Source: Christensenella sp964438705 (GTDB taxonomy: Bacteria > Bacillota > Clostridia > Christensenellales > Christensenellaceae). Taken from it: DNA of 64,000 bases. The stretch is taken from assembly GCA_964438705.1 (NCBI GenBank), contig CAYTKQ010000013.1, positions 6,958 through 70,957 on the forward strand. Direction: 5' to 3'. Shown in pieces: positions 17,315 through 26,178 of the stretch; within the stretch, counting starts at the first letter, position 1; each line of letters opens with the position of its first letter. The position numbers and the translations under genes are program-made. The notes under the pieces are model-generated. The model saw only the letters and a program-made list of their open reading frames with translations, was not told the origin of the DNA and did not search any database.

Positions 17315-18004
17315 TTGAAAACGGCACGCATAAAAAAAAGTTCATTAAAGGACGAGCTCATCGAGGCAGGCATCAATTTTTTGAATGAACATGACGCCGA
17401 GGCGCTTACCATGCGTAAAATGGCCGATTTGTGCCACGTGACACCGCACGCGATCTACAATCACTTTAAAAATAAAGACGCGCTTTTGACCGCCATCAAT
17501 GACCGGATTTTGGAGCGGCTCACGCTCCTTGCGATCGACGCACTCACGCGGGATTCCGCCGGACTGGCAGAAAAAATGGCGCGGTTTGCGGATCTGTATC
17601 TTGAGCAGATGGAGCGCTATCCTTATCACGTCACGAGGCTCAATACATTAAATACAGGCACGCCTCACCCGCACTATGAAATAGAACGGGATGGGGACCG
17701 ATTGATTTATCGCGGCAAATACCCCGGCTTTCCGTCGCTGAAGACGCTGGACAAAATCTGCACGCTTCCGCCAATCGCTTTAAAGGGGCTTTTAAAGCTT
17801 GGACAGTTGGCAAGCCATTTGAAAAAACCGGCTTCCGAAATTGTTCTGAAGGAGGATGATCCCTCTGTCGCGCATAGCCAAATCATGCTGTTTTGCTTTT
17901 TCTCCGGCCTGCAAAGCGAGCTGCACAGCGGCCTGATCCCCGAACAGGGGCGGCACGAGACAATTCTTGCACTGATCAACACATTATTCAGGTATATCCT
18001 GTGA
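17315..18004 (+). CDS. TetR/AcrR-family transcriptional regulator
   Basis: A 229-residue one-component regulator. The helix-turn-helix occupies about residues 12-58 (LTMRKMADLCHVTPHAIYNH, FKNKDALLTAI); the remainder is a helical ligand domain without a recognisable class. The start is a TTG at 17315 after GGAGGT. A second TetR-type gene follows with a stop/start separation of 11 bases, so the pair is co-transcribed and perhaps works together or arose by duplication. No efflux pump or enzyme lies next to them that would reveal a target. Confidence 0.82.
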   Translation: MKTARIKKSSLKDELIEAGINFLNEHDAEALTMRKMADLCHVTPHAIYNHFKNKDALLTAINDRILERLTLLAIDALTRDSAGLAEKMARFADLYLEQMERYPYHVTRLNTLNTGTPHPHYEIERDGDRLIYRGKYPGFPSLKTLDKICTLPPIALKGLLKLGQLASHLKKPASEIVLKEDDPSVAHSQIMLFCFFSGLQSELHSGLIPEQGRHETILALINTLFRYIL

Positions 18005-18015
18005 AAGGACCTTCC

Positions 18016-18606
18016 ATGCCTCCACGGAAAAAGAACATCAAGGACAGCATCATCGAGGAAACGATCCGGCAGATTAAGGCCGTGGGACCGGACAAGCTTT
18101 CGCTGCGCAAGATTGCCGCGGCATGTGGGGTGACCCATGCAACTGCCTATAAATATTTTGAAAACAAGCAAGCGCTGATCAACGTATGCGGCGGATATGT
18201 CGCCGACAGGCTCAACGCTTATTTGAAGCGCAACGCGCGCAAAGAAGAAGAACCCTACGTCGGGCTGATGAAGGCATATGTACGCTATATGACCATGCAT
18301 CCGCAATATCATTACCTGATCCATTTATGTCCCCTTACAAAAACCGCCGACCCCGGCTGGACGCGTGCGGAATTGGATCGCCGCTATACAGGCAATTGGG
18401 ATGTGATCGAGGACTATCTTGTGCGCTGCGGTATCAAGGAGGAGGACTATGCGGACATCCTGACGCTTGTTTCCACCATCATAAACGGCCTGATTTCACT
18501 GCTTAATCGGCAGGCGCTGGTCTATAAGGGCGGCGATCCGACCGATCTTGTAGATGTTCTGATCCTCGAACCGCTCAACTTATATCCAAAGCCCGATCTG
18601 GTGTAG
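18016..18606 (+). CDS. TetR/AcrR-family transcriptional regulator
   Basis: A 196-residue regulator with an N-terminal helix-turn-helix (DKLSLRKIAAACGVTHATAY followed by KYFENKQALI) and a helical C-terminal domain in which PQYHYLIHLCP is the most distinctive stretch. The ATG at 18016 is preceded by AAAGGA within the end region of the upstream regulator gene. A longer open frame starting inside that gene is not used. The pairing of two TetR proteins in tandem is unusual. Ligand and targets are unknown; the downstream cobS has its own promoter-like sequence. Confidence 0.82.
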   Translation: MPPRKKNIKDSIIEETIRQIKAVGPDKLSLRKIAAACGVTHATAYKYFENKQALINVCGGYVADRLNAYLKRNARKEEEPYVGLMKAYVRYMTMHPQYHYLIHLCPLTKTADPGWTRAELDRRYTGNWDVIEDYLVRCGIKEEDYADILTLVSTIINGLISLLNRQALVYKGGDPTDLVDVLILEPLNLYPKPDLV

Positions 18607-18650
18607 ACACAATCGTCCGCGTTGAGCTGCTTTCTTTTTTTGGTGCGGGA

Positions 18651-18659
18651 TGGTATAGT
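18651..18659 (+). promoter_or_regulatory. extended -10 promoter of cobS
   Basis: TGGTATAGT is a TGn-extended -10 element 39 bases before the cobS start. No good -35 is present at the usual distance. Confidence 0.5.
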
Positions 18660-18697
18660 ATTATCACATATTCGCATATCAAAAAGGGATGGTTCCG

Positions 18698-19456
18698 ATG
18701 AAAGCAGTGTTTGGCGGCTTTTTGACCGCATTTTCTATGTATTCCGCACTCCCCATGCCTCAGCTTGCGTGGGATGCCCGCACGATGAAATACGCGATGG
18801 GCTTTTTTCCGCTTGTGGGCGTGCTGATCGGCGCGGTGGCGTGGCTGTGGATGTGGGTGTGCGGCATTTTTTCCTTAAACGGCATATTATGCGCGGCAGT
18901 GGTGACGGCGCTGCCCGTGCTTTTGTCCGGCGGCATCCACATCGACGGGCTCATCGACACAGGCGACGCGCTCGGCTCGCATCAGAGCATGGAGCGGCGG
19001 CTGGAAATCCTCAAGGATTCGCACGCGGGTGCGTTCGGCGTGATTTTTTGTGCCATATACCTTCTTCTCACCTTTGGCTTTGCGGCACAGCTGGCGGCCC
19101 GTCCGCAGAATATTCTGATCGTTTGCTGCGGATATGTGCTCGCGCGGGGATTTTCCGCTTTTTGTGTGGTGTCGCTGCGGCTTGCGCGGAACACCGGCCT
19201 TGCGCACGCGTTCGCGGACGGCGCGGACAAAAAAGCGGTGCGTCTCGTCAGCATATTGTGGATCATGCTGGCGATGGCCTGCATGCTCTTATTGAATCCG
19301 CTTTGCGGGGCGATCGCTTCACTCCTCTGCTTTGTGTGGTTTCTACTCTTCCGCCGCCTCTGCTATAAAAAGTTCGGCGGTCTTACGGGCGATCTCGCGG
19401 GATTTTTGCTGTGCGTCACCGAATGCATCGTGCTCGCGTGCGCGGCAATTTTGTGA
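18698..19456 (+). CDS. cobS: cobalamin synthase (adenosylcobinamide-GDP ribazoletransferase)
   Basis: A 252-residue integral membrane enzyme joining adenosylcobinamide-GDP and alpha-ribazole (phosphate) at the end of B12 assembly. The signature LLSGGIHIDGLIDTGDALGS carries the Asp residues conserved in CobS, and GGLTGDLAGF closes the family core. Six or so membrane helices are visible. The ATG at 18698 is chosen because AAGGG sits about 8 bases upstream, while the ATG at 18689 is too close to it. No other cob genes are adjacent, so it is a stray late-step gene fitting cobinamide salvage. A bidirectional terminator follows. Confidence 0.93.
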   Translation: MKAVFGGFLTAFSMYSALPMPQLAWDARTMKYAMGFFPLVGVLIGAVAWLWMWVCGIFSLNGILCAAVVTALPVLLSGGIHIDGLIDTGDALGSHQSMERRLEILKDSHAGAFGVIFCAIYLLLTFGFAAQLAARPQNILIVCCGYVLARGFSAFCVVSLRLARNTGLAHAFADGADKKAVRLVSILWIMLAMACMLLLNPLCGAIASLLCFVWFLLFRRLCYKKFGGLTGDLAGFLLCVTECIVLACAAIL

Positions 19457-19494
19457 GTTTTCCATATGCCAAAGCGTTCTTTTTCACAACGATA

Positions 19495-19523
19495 AAAGGG
19501 AGAGCCCGAACAGCTCTCCCTTT
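19495..19523. terminator. bidirectional terminator between cobS and the helicase
   Basis: An 11-bp perfect stem AAAGGGAGAGC / GCTCTCCCTTT with a 7-base loop, followed by TTTGCTTTTT on the plus strand and TTTTATC on the minus strand. Confidence 0.85.
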
Positions 19524-19537
19524 GCTTTTTCATACGT

Positions 19538-20656
19538 TCAGCCCGCTTTTGCTTCTTCCTCGTTCAGCTCCTTGGCAAGCTTGATGTGAAGCTTGCGCTC
19601 GAGGTCCTTGATCTTGGAATGCTCGCGCGGCGTGATGAGCGTATACGCCCTTCCATCCTTGCCCGCGCGCCCCGTTCTGCCGATGCGGTGCACATAATAA
19701 TCCGGCTTATCCGGCACATCGTAATTGATGACCAGATCGATTTTCTCGATATCGATTCCGCGCGCCGCGACATCCGTCGCGATGAGCACCTTTGTCTTTC
19801 CTTTGCGGAAGGTATTCATGATGGTGTCGCGTTCCTTTTGCCGCATGTCCCCGTGCAGGCAGGAGGACGCAAATCCTCTGTCATTGAGCTCCTTTTGCAG
19901 CTCCTTCACCTTGCGCTTGGTGTTGCAAAACACAAGCGTTAAGCGAGGCGCGCATCGTTTGATAATGCCGCACACCGCATTCGATTTCCGCTTCGTTTGC
20001 ATATAAGCCTGCTTCACCGTCTCCACGGGCTTATTCTGCGCGCCGACCTCGATGCGCACCGGGTCCTTCTGGAACTGCGTTGCGATCGCGGTCACTTCCT
20101 TGTTCATCGTCGCCGAAAACAGCATGGTTTGCCTGTTTTCCGGCACGGAAGACAAAATTTCCTTCATATCGTCACGGAACCCGTAATCCAGCATTTCATC
20201 GGCCTCGTCCATCACCACGGTGCGCACGTTTTTGAGCTTCAGCACGTTCCTGCCAATCAAATCCTTCAATCGTCCGGGGGTTCCCACCACGATCTGCGCG
20301 CCGCCGCGCAGCGCCTTGATCTGCACGCCTACGGGCTGTCCGCCGTATACGCTCACCGTCCGCACACCGCGCAGATGCTTCGACAGTTCCGCCGCGACCT
20401 TTGCGGTTTGCATGGCAAGCTCACGCGTCGGGCACAGAATGAGCGCCTGTACCTTTTTGTTCGGCGGAAAAATGTTCTCCATGATGGGAATCATAAACGC
20501 CGCAGTTTTTCCGGTTCCCGTCTGTGCCAGACCGATCAGGTCCTTCTTTTCGAGCAGCGCATCCAGCGCCTGTTCCTGAATGGGTGTGGGCTTTTTGTAG
20601 CCGATGCTGCGAAGCGTGCCGTTCATTTCTTTGGATAGTTTTTCTGAAAAATTCAA
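19538..20656 (-). CDS. DEAD-box ATP-dependent RNA helicase
   Basis: A 372-residue helicase core of the DeaD/CshA/RhlE group that remodels RNA in ribosome assembly or decay. In order it has the Q-motif (GYKKPTPIQEQAL), Walker A AQTGTGKT, PTRELA, GTPGR, DEAD in VVMDEADEML, SAT in LFSATM, and the C-terminal ARGIDIEKIDLVINYD and HRIGRTGRAG motifs. It stops soon after motif VI, lacking the long basic tail of DeaD or CshA. The start is a TTG at 20656 after AAGAGG. Its promoter is about 250 bases upstream, giving a long leader as is common for cold-induced helicases. Confidence 0.93.
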   Translation of the reverse strand: MNFSEKLSKEMNGTLRSIGYKKPTPIQEQALDALLEKKDLIGLAQTGTGKTAAFMIPIMENIFPPNKKVQALILCPTRELAMQTAKVAAELSKHLRGVRTVSVYGGQPVGVQIKALRGGAQIVVGTPGRLKDLIGRNVLKLKNVRTVVMDEADEMLDYGFRDDMKEILSSVPENRQTMLFSATMNKEVTAIATQFQKDPVRIEVGAQNKPVETVKQAYMQTKRKSNAVCGIIKRCAPRLTLVFCNTKRKVKELQKELNDRGFASSCLHGDMRQKERDTIMNTFRKGKTKVLIATDVAARGIDIEKIDLVINYDVPDKPDYYVHRIGRTGRAGKDGRAYTLITPREHSKIKDLERKLHIKLAKELNEEEAKAG

Positions 20657-20898
20657 ATAATACCTCTTTCTTGATCAAGCGACAAAAAAACAAAGACTTT
20701 GCCTTTTCAAAGCAAAATCTCGCGATAATCCACTTTGTATGACGCAACGAATCAATATTTTCTGATACGCTTGAATGTCCCGTTGTTTGCGGGGTCCACT
20801 CTGCTTGCACAGGCTCATTCCTGTGCGGGTGTATCAATAAATACCTGCTGTCAGCGTTTTTGTTCCGTCTTTCTGCCAATCCGTTATACTTATAAATA
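20657..20898 (-). promoter_or_regulatory. long 5' leader of the DEAD-box helicase gene
   Basis: About 240 untranslated bases lie between the predicted transcription start (near 20899) and the TTG start. I see no terminator, no leader peptide and no known riboswitch consensus. Cold-shock helicase mRNAs elsewhere have similarly long leaders, so post-transcriptional control is plausible. Confidence 0.4.
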
Positions 20899-20905
20899 CT
20901 GTTGC

Positions 20906-20934
20906 AGTATACCACACTTTTCTATTCAATACAA
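20906..20934 (-). promoter_or_regulatory. promoter of the DEAD-box helicase gene
   Basis: TTGTAT (20934-20929) and TATACT (20911-20906) with a 17-base spacer on the minus strand. Confidence 0.7.
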
Positions 20935-20981
20935 CACAATCTAAAAAACGCCCTATCACTACACGGGGGCTGTCTCAGCAA

Positions 20982-21482
20982 TCATTCTTTATGCAAAACA
21001 GCCCTTCCTATTTTTTTAATCTCTTGCTTGATTTCTTCCCGCCACTTTCGAGCGGTGGAATAACCAATATTCAAAACTGAAGCGATCTCTTTCAACGTCA
21101 TATGCTGCTGCATGAGCAGCAATAACAAACTGCGTTTTTTCAAAGGCAGCGAATTTCCATATTGTTTCAAATCGATCTCCCACTCACACAAACTATAATT
21201 ATTATTGCCGTCTGAAGTATTAAGTGCATCTATGATCTCGACAAAATTTGGTTCTATCTTTTTCTTCCTGTAATAGTCTATGATCGTATTCATAGCAATG
21301 CGAAATATCCATGACTTGAATTTGGTCAACACCAAAAGGCTATCGCGATTCGTGATTGCTTTTATTGCGGTCTGCTGCAAAATATCTTCCACATCATTTT
21401 TGTTATAGATATGGCAATATACATACTTTGATAATGCAGCAAAATTCTCTATCCATTTTTGTTCAAATTGCTCAATCTGCAT
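20982..21482 (-). CDS. ECF-type RNA polymerase sigma factor
   Basis: A 166-residue sigma-70-family factor. Region 2 is about residues 10-75 (NDVEDILQQTAIKAI, then FKSWIFRIAMNTIIDYYRKK, the usual 2.3/2.4 segment). Region 4 is about 112-160 (LPLKKRSLLLLLM, TLKEIASVLNIGYSTARKW). It directs polymerase to a small set of stress or envelope genes. It follows the putative anti-sigma gene by 15 bases; the usual order is sigma first, so this pair is inverted. Both genes are clearly more A/T-rich than their neighbours, which hints at horizontal transfer. Confidence 0.85.
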   Translation of the reverse strand: MQIEQFEQKWIENFAALSKYVYCHIYNKNDVEDILQQTAIKAITNRDSLLVLTKFKSWIFRIAMNTIIDYYRKKKIEPNFVEIIDALNTSDGNNNYSLCEWEIDLKQYGNSLPLKKRSLLLLLMQQHMTLKEIASVLNIGYSTARKWREEIKQEIKKIGRAVLHKE

Positions 21483-21497
21483 ATTTGCTTCGCCTTT

Positions 21498-22262
21498 TTA
21501 TTTTCCGACTATTTCAAACATGTCAATCACACCGCTGATTTGGCTTTGTGATAAATTCTCTATCGTGATCACAAGCTCAATATCATCAATGAGCGCGCTG
21601 CCCTGCAAAGTTTTATCCGTATAAACATAATAGAAATCACCTATCTCCGTTGTTTCAATCTGGGCCTTCCCCTGATAATTGTATGATATCGAACCGCCAT
21701 GGAGTGCGTTGGTTTGTAGGGTAACGATCCGAATATCATCATACCGATACACGCATTCCAATATTCCTTCGGCATTCCATTTGCCCATTTCAAACGACCG
21801 ATCTGCATTCCTCATCCCAACGAAATAGGGTAGGTCCTCACTTATACTTGCATAAGAATCATACATTTTGTCACGGTTCATTTCTGAAGCAGATTCATGA
21901 TCTGACGACGGCGCCGCCGTAATATTTGAAAAATAATTAGGAGTATATTCTATTACCATTTCCTGTGTGGCCGGGTTGAAAAGCTCTCTAATCCTCCAAA
22001 TTACTTCAATCGCAAAAGTTCTTGCGCCGGGCACGAAGAAAAAAATACCGAATAGCATAATAGCAACCCCTGCAATATAAACGAATTTGGCAATAGGTCG
22101 TTTGTTTCGTTTCTTTCCCTTGATTGTCGAATAAGATATTGATTCACCCTCATCATTCGGAAGATACTCGTACGCGTGCTTCCATTCAATCGAGTCATAA
22201 TTTTCGTCCCACAATGACTTGCTTGCAGCACTTTGCACTGATTTAAAAAACTTGCCGTTCAT
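21498..22262 (-). CDS. putative membrane anti-sigma factor (DUF4367-like C-terminus)
   Basis: A 254-residue single-pass protein. The N-terminal ~65 residues are cytoplasmic and charged. One membrane helix lies near 69-90 (FVYIAGVAIMLFGIFFFVPG). The extracytoplasmic part ends in a segment (GDFYYVYTDKTLQGSALIDD then ELVITIENLSQSQISGVIDM) that resembles DUF4367 domains often found in proteins encoded beside ECF sigma genes. No zinc HxxxCxxC anti-sigma motif is present. The start at 22262 is favoured by AAAGAG eight bases upstream; an ATG at 22271 is also in frame. Function is inferred from position. Confidence 0.6.
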   Translation of the reverse strand: MNGKFFKSVQSAASKSLWDENYDSIEWKHAYEYLPNDEGESISYSTIKGKKRNKRPIAKFVYIAGVAIMLFGIFFFVPGARTFAIEVIWRIRELFNPATQEMVIEYTPNYFSNITAAPSSDHESASEMNRDKMYDSYASISEDLPYFVGMRNADRSFEMGKWNAEGILECVYRYDDIRIVTLQTNALHGGSISYNYQGKAQIETTEIGDFYYVYTDKTLQGSALIDDIELVITIENLSQSQISGVIDMFEIVGK

Positions 22263-22393
22263 AACCAACATCTCTTTTCACTTTATTTTGTATATATGAC
22301 GTAAAAGCAATGTGCGATTGCTACTTTTTTCAATTGCTTATTACAATTTTCTTGTTTTTCAGCATAACATAAATAGCATTTTTTTTAAAATAA

Positions 22394-22431
22394 AAAAAGG
22401 CGCCGCTTCTTGATAAGCGGCACCCCTTTTT
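22394..22431 (-). terminator. intrinsic terminator after nifJ
   Basis: Stem AAAAAGG-GCCGCTT / AAGCGGC-CCTTTTT with a 6-base loop and small internal mismatches, followed on the minus strand by a T-run. It lies about 48 bases past the stop. Confidence 0.85.
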
Positions 22432-22478
22432 CAAGCATAAGTATTTCCGTTTTAGAAACGTCCTACGCCGACCTGTAA

Positions 22479-25400
22479 TTATTTTTCTTCTGCAAGGCCT
22501 TTGTAGTAAGCGTAACGTTCCTTCGCTTCCTCTTCAGACTTCTTGAAGAGTTCATCTGCCTGCTCCGGGAAAATCTTCTTCAGCGATTTGTAGCGCGTCT
22601 CGCTCATGATGAAGTCCTGGAAGCTCGCCGTAGGCTCTTTGGAATCAAGTGTGAACGGATTCTTACCTTCTTCCTTGAGGAGCGGGTTGTAGCGATAAAG
22701 CTGCCAGTAGCCCGCGTCCACAGCGCGTTTTTCCTCGTGCTGCGTCTTGCCCATATCGATGCCGTGGTTGATGCACGGCGCGTAAGCGATGATGAGCGAC
22801 GGACCCGGATATGCTTCCGCTTCCTGCATGGCCTTCAAAAGCTGGCCCTGATTTGCGCCCATCGCGACGCTTGCAACATAGACATAGCCATACGTCATCG
22901 CGATCGCGCCGAGGTCTTTTTTCTTGACCTTTTTACCGGACGCCGCGAATTTCGCAATGGAACCGGTGGGCGTCGCCTTGGAAGCCTGACCGCCTGTGTT
23001 GGAGTAAACCTCCGTATCCATCACGAGGATATTGACATCCTCGCCGGACGCAATCACGTGGTCGAGGCCGCCGTAGCCGATGTCGTACGCCCAGCCGTCG
23101 CCGCCGAACACCCACACGGATTTCTTGATGAACAGATCCTGCTGATCGAGAATCGCCTTGCAGGTTTCGCACTTGTCCGCAACCTTCTCGAGCGCCGCCG
23201 CGAGATTCGCGGAAGCCGCCTTGGATTCCTCGCCGAGGTCCGCGACCGCGAGCCACGCCTTCATGGCTTCCACGACCGCCGCATCTTTTTCACCGTCTGC
23301 GTCGATCGCTTCTTGTACCTGTGCCTTCAACGCATTGCGGCGCGCCGTGAACGCGAGGTTCATGCCATAGCCGAATTCCGCGTTGTCTTCAAACAGCGAG
23401 TTTGCCCAAGCCGGGCCCTTGCCCTCGTCGTTGACCGTATACGGGCACGTCGGAGCGCTGCCGCCATAGATGGACGAGCAGCCCGTCGCGTTGCCAATCA
23501 CCATGCGGTCGCCGTAAAGCTGTGTGACGAGCTTGACATACGGCGTTTCGCCGCAGCCCGCGCAAGCGCCGGAGAACTCGAACAGCGGTTTTAAATACTG
23601 GCTTTCGGGTACGAGGTTCTTCTTTACCTCGATCTTCGGCTCTGCAAGCGCCGCCGCAAATTCCCAATTTGCCGCCTGCGATTTTTCCATTTCCGCAAAG
23701 GGCTTCATGATGAGCGCCTTTTCCTTCGCCGGGCAGACATCCGCGCAGTTTCCGCAGCCCGTGCAATCGAGCGGGGAAACCTGAATGCGGTAGCTATAGC
23801 CGTCTTTGCCGCGCGCCGCCTTTGTTTCATAACCCGCCGGCGCGTTCTTCATCGCCGCTTCGTCCGCAAGGAACGGGCGGATCGCCGCGTGCGGGCAAAC
23901 GTACGAGCACTGGTTGCACATGATGCACTTGTCGATCTGCCATTCGGGCACATTGACCGCAATGCCGCGTTTTTCATACTTCGTGGTGCCCACCGGCACA
24001 AAGCCGCGCGGATCGAACGCGGAAACCGGAAGCTCGTCGCCCTTCTGGATGAGGATCGGGTGTACCACGTCACGGAAATAATCGTCGTTCGGGATCGCCA
24101 CGCAAGCAGCGCCGTCGGTCGTGGTCGCCCAGCTTTCCGGGTACTTCACTTCCTGCACCGCCATGCCGGCGTCCACAGCCTTGTAGTTCATGTTCACGAT
24201 CTCGTCGCCCTTCTTGCCGTAGGTCTTCTTGATCGCTTTTTTCATATAATCGATGGCATCCGTCTCCGGAATGATGTTCGCGATCTTAAAGAACGCGGAC
24301 TGCATGACCATGTTGGTCCTGCCGCCGAGGCCGATCTCGCCCGCGATCTTGATCGCGTCGATGTTGTAGAATTTCAGCTTCTTTTTGGCGATGATGTTCT
24401 TCATAACCGCCGGAAGCTCTGTCTCCATTTCCGCGTCGCTCCACGGGGAGTTCAGAAGGAACGTGCCGCCCTCCTTGATGCCCTCGAGCACGTCGTAGCG
24501 GATGACATAGGACGGATTATGGCACGCCACCATATCCGGCTGCGTGATGAGGTACGCCGACTGGATGGGCGATTTTCCGAAGCGCAGATGCGAAATGGTG
24601 ATGCCGCCGGATTTCTTGGAGTCGTAGGAGAAGTATCCCTGCGCGTACATATCCGTGTGGTCGCCGATGATCTTAATGGAGTTTTTGTTCGCGCCCACCG
24701 TTCCGTCGGACCCAAGGCCGTAGAACTTCGCGCTGAACATGCCCTGCGGGGAAGAATCGATCTCGTCCTTCAATTCAAGGGACGTGTTCGTCACGTCGTC
24801 CTTGATGCCCACTGTGAAGTGGTTCTTGGGCGAAGCAGCCTTCATGTTGTCGAAAATCGCCTTGACCATCGAAGGCGTATATTCCTTGGAGCCGAGACCA
24901 TAGCGGCCCGCGAGAACCTTGATGATCCTGCCCGCTTCGAAGAGCGCGGTCACAACGTCTTCGTAGAGCGGCTCGCCGAGGCTGCCCGGTTCCTTGGTTC
25001 TGTCGAGCACCGTCACCGTCTTCGCCGACGCCGGGATCGCGTCCACAAACGCGCTCGCGTCGAACGGACGATACAGACGGACCTTCACGAGGCCGTATTT
25101 TTCACCCTGCGCGTTCAGATAGTTGATCGCTTCTTCCGTCACATCGCAACCCGAGCCCATCGCGACAACAACGTGCGTCGCGTCCGGCGCGCCCACGTAA
25201 TCGAACAGATGATACTGTCTGCCGAACTGCTTCGCGAATTCGTTCATCGTTTCCTGAACGATCGCGGGGGTAGCCACATAATACTTGTTCGCCGCTTCCC
25301 TGTTCTGGAAGTAGATATCCGGGTTTTGCGCAGTACCCTGCTGATGCGGATGCTCCGGATTCATGCCCCTTGCGCGGAATTCCGCAATCGCCTTTTTGTC

Positions 25401-25979
25401 GGCCATCTCCGCGAGCTTGTCGTACTCGAGCATCTCGATCTTGGACACCTCATGAGAGGTTCTGAAGCCATCGAAGAAGTGCACAAACGGCACCTTCGCC
25501 TTCAGCGTGGAAAGATGCGCGACCGCAGCCATATCCATCGTTTCCTGCACTGAAGCGGCAGCCAGCATGGCAAAACCGGTCTGGCGCGCAGCCATCACAT
25601 CGGCATGGTCGCCGAAAATGGAAAGCGCGTGCGCGGCAAGCGCTCTGGCGGAAACGTGGAACACCGCCGGAAGAAGCTCGCCGGAAATTTTATACATGTT
25701 CGGGATCATCAGCAGCAGGCCCTGAGAAGCCGTGAACGTCGAGGTGAGCGCGCCCGCCGAAAGCGAACCGTGCACCGCGCCCGCAGCACCCGCTTCGGAC
25801 TGCAGCTCGGAAATCTGCATCGTCTGCCCAAAAATGTTCTTTCTTCCTGCCGCGGCCCATTCGTCGCAGGACTCCGCCATCGGCGAGGAAGGCGTGATCG
25901 GATAAATCGCGCCGACGTCGGAAAATGCATATGCGACGTGTGCGGCGGCGGTATTCCCGTCAATTGTTTGTTTTGCCAT
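22479..25979 (-). CDS. nifJ: pyruvate:ferredoxin (flavodoxin) oxidoreductase
   Basis: A 1166-residue single-chain PFOR converting pyruvate and CoA to acetyl-CoA, CO2 and reduced ferredoxin, central to clostridial fermentation. Order of domains: N-terminal pyrimidine-binding and transketolase-like domains (AAHVAYAFSDVGAIYPITPS), the CoA-binding region, two ferredoxin-type 4Fe-4S motifs (CIMCNQCSYVCP near 685 and CTGCGNCADVCP near 738), a third cluster region with CAGCGET, and the thiamine diphosphate domain (GDGWAYDIGYGGLDHV near 965). Full family length, no breaks. It is monocistronic with its own strong promoter, AGGAGG ribosome binding site and terminator. Confidence 0.97.
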   Translation of the reverse strand: MAKQTIDGNTAAAHVAYAFSDVGAIYPITPSSPMAESCDEWAAAGRKNIFGQTMQISELQSEAGAAGAVHGSLSAGALTSTFTASQGLLLMIPNMYKISGELLPAVFHVSARALAAHALSIFGDHADVMAARQTGFAMLAAASVQETMDMAAVAHLSTLKAKVPFVHFFDGFRTSHEVSKIEMLEYDKLAEMADKKAIAEFRARGMNPEHPHQQGTAQNPDIYFQNREAANKYYVATPAIVQETMNEFAKQFGRQYHLFDYVGAPDATHVVVAMGSGCDVTEEAINYLNAQGEKYGLVKVRLYRPFDASAFVDAIPASAKTVTVLDRTKEPGSLGEPLYEDVVTALFEAGRIIKVLAGRYGLGSKEYTPSMVKAIFDNMKAASPKNHFTVGIKDDVTNTSLELKDEIDSSPQGMFSAKFYGLGSDGTVGANKNSIKIIGDHTDMYAQGYFSYDSKKSGGITISHLRFGKSPIQSAYLITQPDMVACHNPSYVIRYDVLEGIKEGGTFLLNSPWSDAEMETELPAVMKNIIAKKKLKFYNIDAIKIAGEIGLGGRTNMVMQSAFFKIANIIPETDAIDYMKKAIKKTYGKKGDEIVNMNYKAVDAGMAVQEVKYPESWATTTDGAACVAIPNDDYFRDVVHPILIQKGDELPVSAFDPRGFVPVGTTKYEKRGIAVNVPEWQIDKCIMCNQCSYVCPHAAIRPFLADEAAMKNAPAGYETKAARGKDGYSYRIQVSPLDCTGCGNCADVCPAKEKALIMKPFAEMEKSQAANWEFAAALAEPKIEVKKNLVPESQYLKPLFEFSGACAGCGETPYVKLVTQLYGDRMVIGNATGCSSIYGGSAPTCPYTVNDEGKGPAWANSLFEDNAEFGYGMNLAFTARRNALKAQVQEAIDADGEKDAAVVEAMKAWLAVADLGEESKAASANLAAALEKVADKCETCKAILDQQDLFIKKSVWVFGGDGWAYDIGYGGLDHVIASGEDVNILVMDTEVYSNTGGQASKATPTGSIAKFAASGKKVKKKDLGAIAMTYGYVYVASVAMGANQGQLLKAMQEAEAYPGPSLIIAYAPCINHGIDMGKTQHEEKRAVDAGYWQLYRYNPLLKEEGKNPFTLDSKEPTASFQDFIMSETRYKSLKKIFPEQADELFKKSEEEAKERYAYYKGLAEEK

Positions 25980-26032
25980 GTTTCATGACCTCCTAAAATT
26001 TATTTCATATGTTAAATACTCGCAACAGTATA

Positions 26033-26062
26033 ATTATAGTATCCGCGCCACCCAAAAGTCAA
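26033..26062 (-). promoter_or_regulatory. strong promoter of nifJ
   Basis: TTGACT (26062-26057) and TATAAT (26038-26033) with an 18-base spacer on the minus strand, about 55 bases before the ATG. Confidence 0.8.
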
Positions 26063-26152
26063 GGAATACAACCCGATCCCCCGCGCTTTTCCCAATTTTA
26101 AGCGCGACGCGCCGCACGCGCCTGTTTTATCCTTATGTACGGACAAATTTGC

Positions 26153-26178
26153 GCAAAAAAAGACGGCACTGCCGTCTT
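26153..26178 (-). terminator. terminator overlapping the stop codon of the phospholipase-like gene
   Basis: AAGACGGCA / TGCCGTCTT with a single-base centre, followed on the minus strand by TTTTTTT. The stem begins within the TAA stop codon. Confidence 0.85.

Noticed and set aside
23889..25553. 554-residue open frame opposite nifJ
   Set aside because: Antisense shadow of a strongly conserved gene in GC-rich DNA; no ribosome binding site and basic low-complexity translation.
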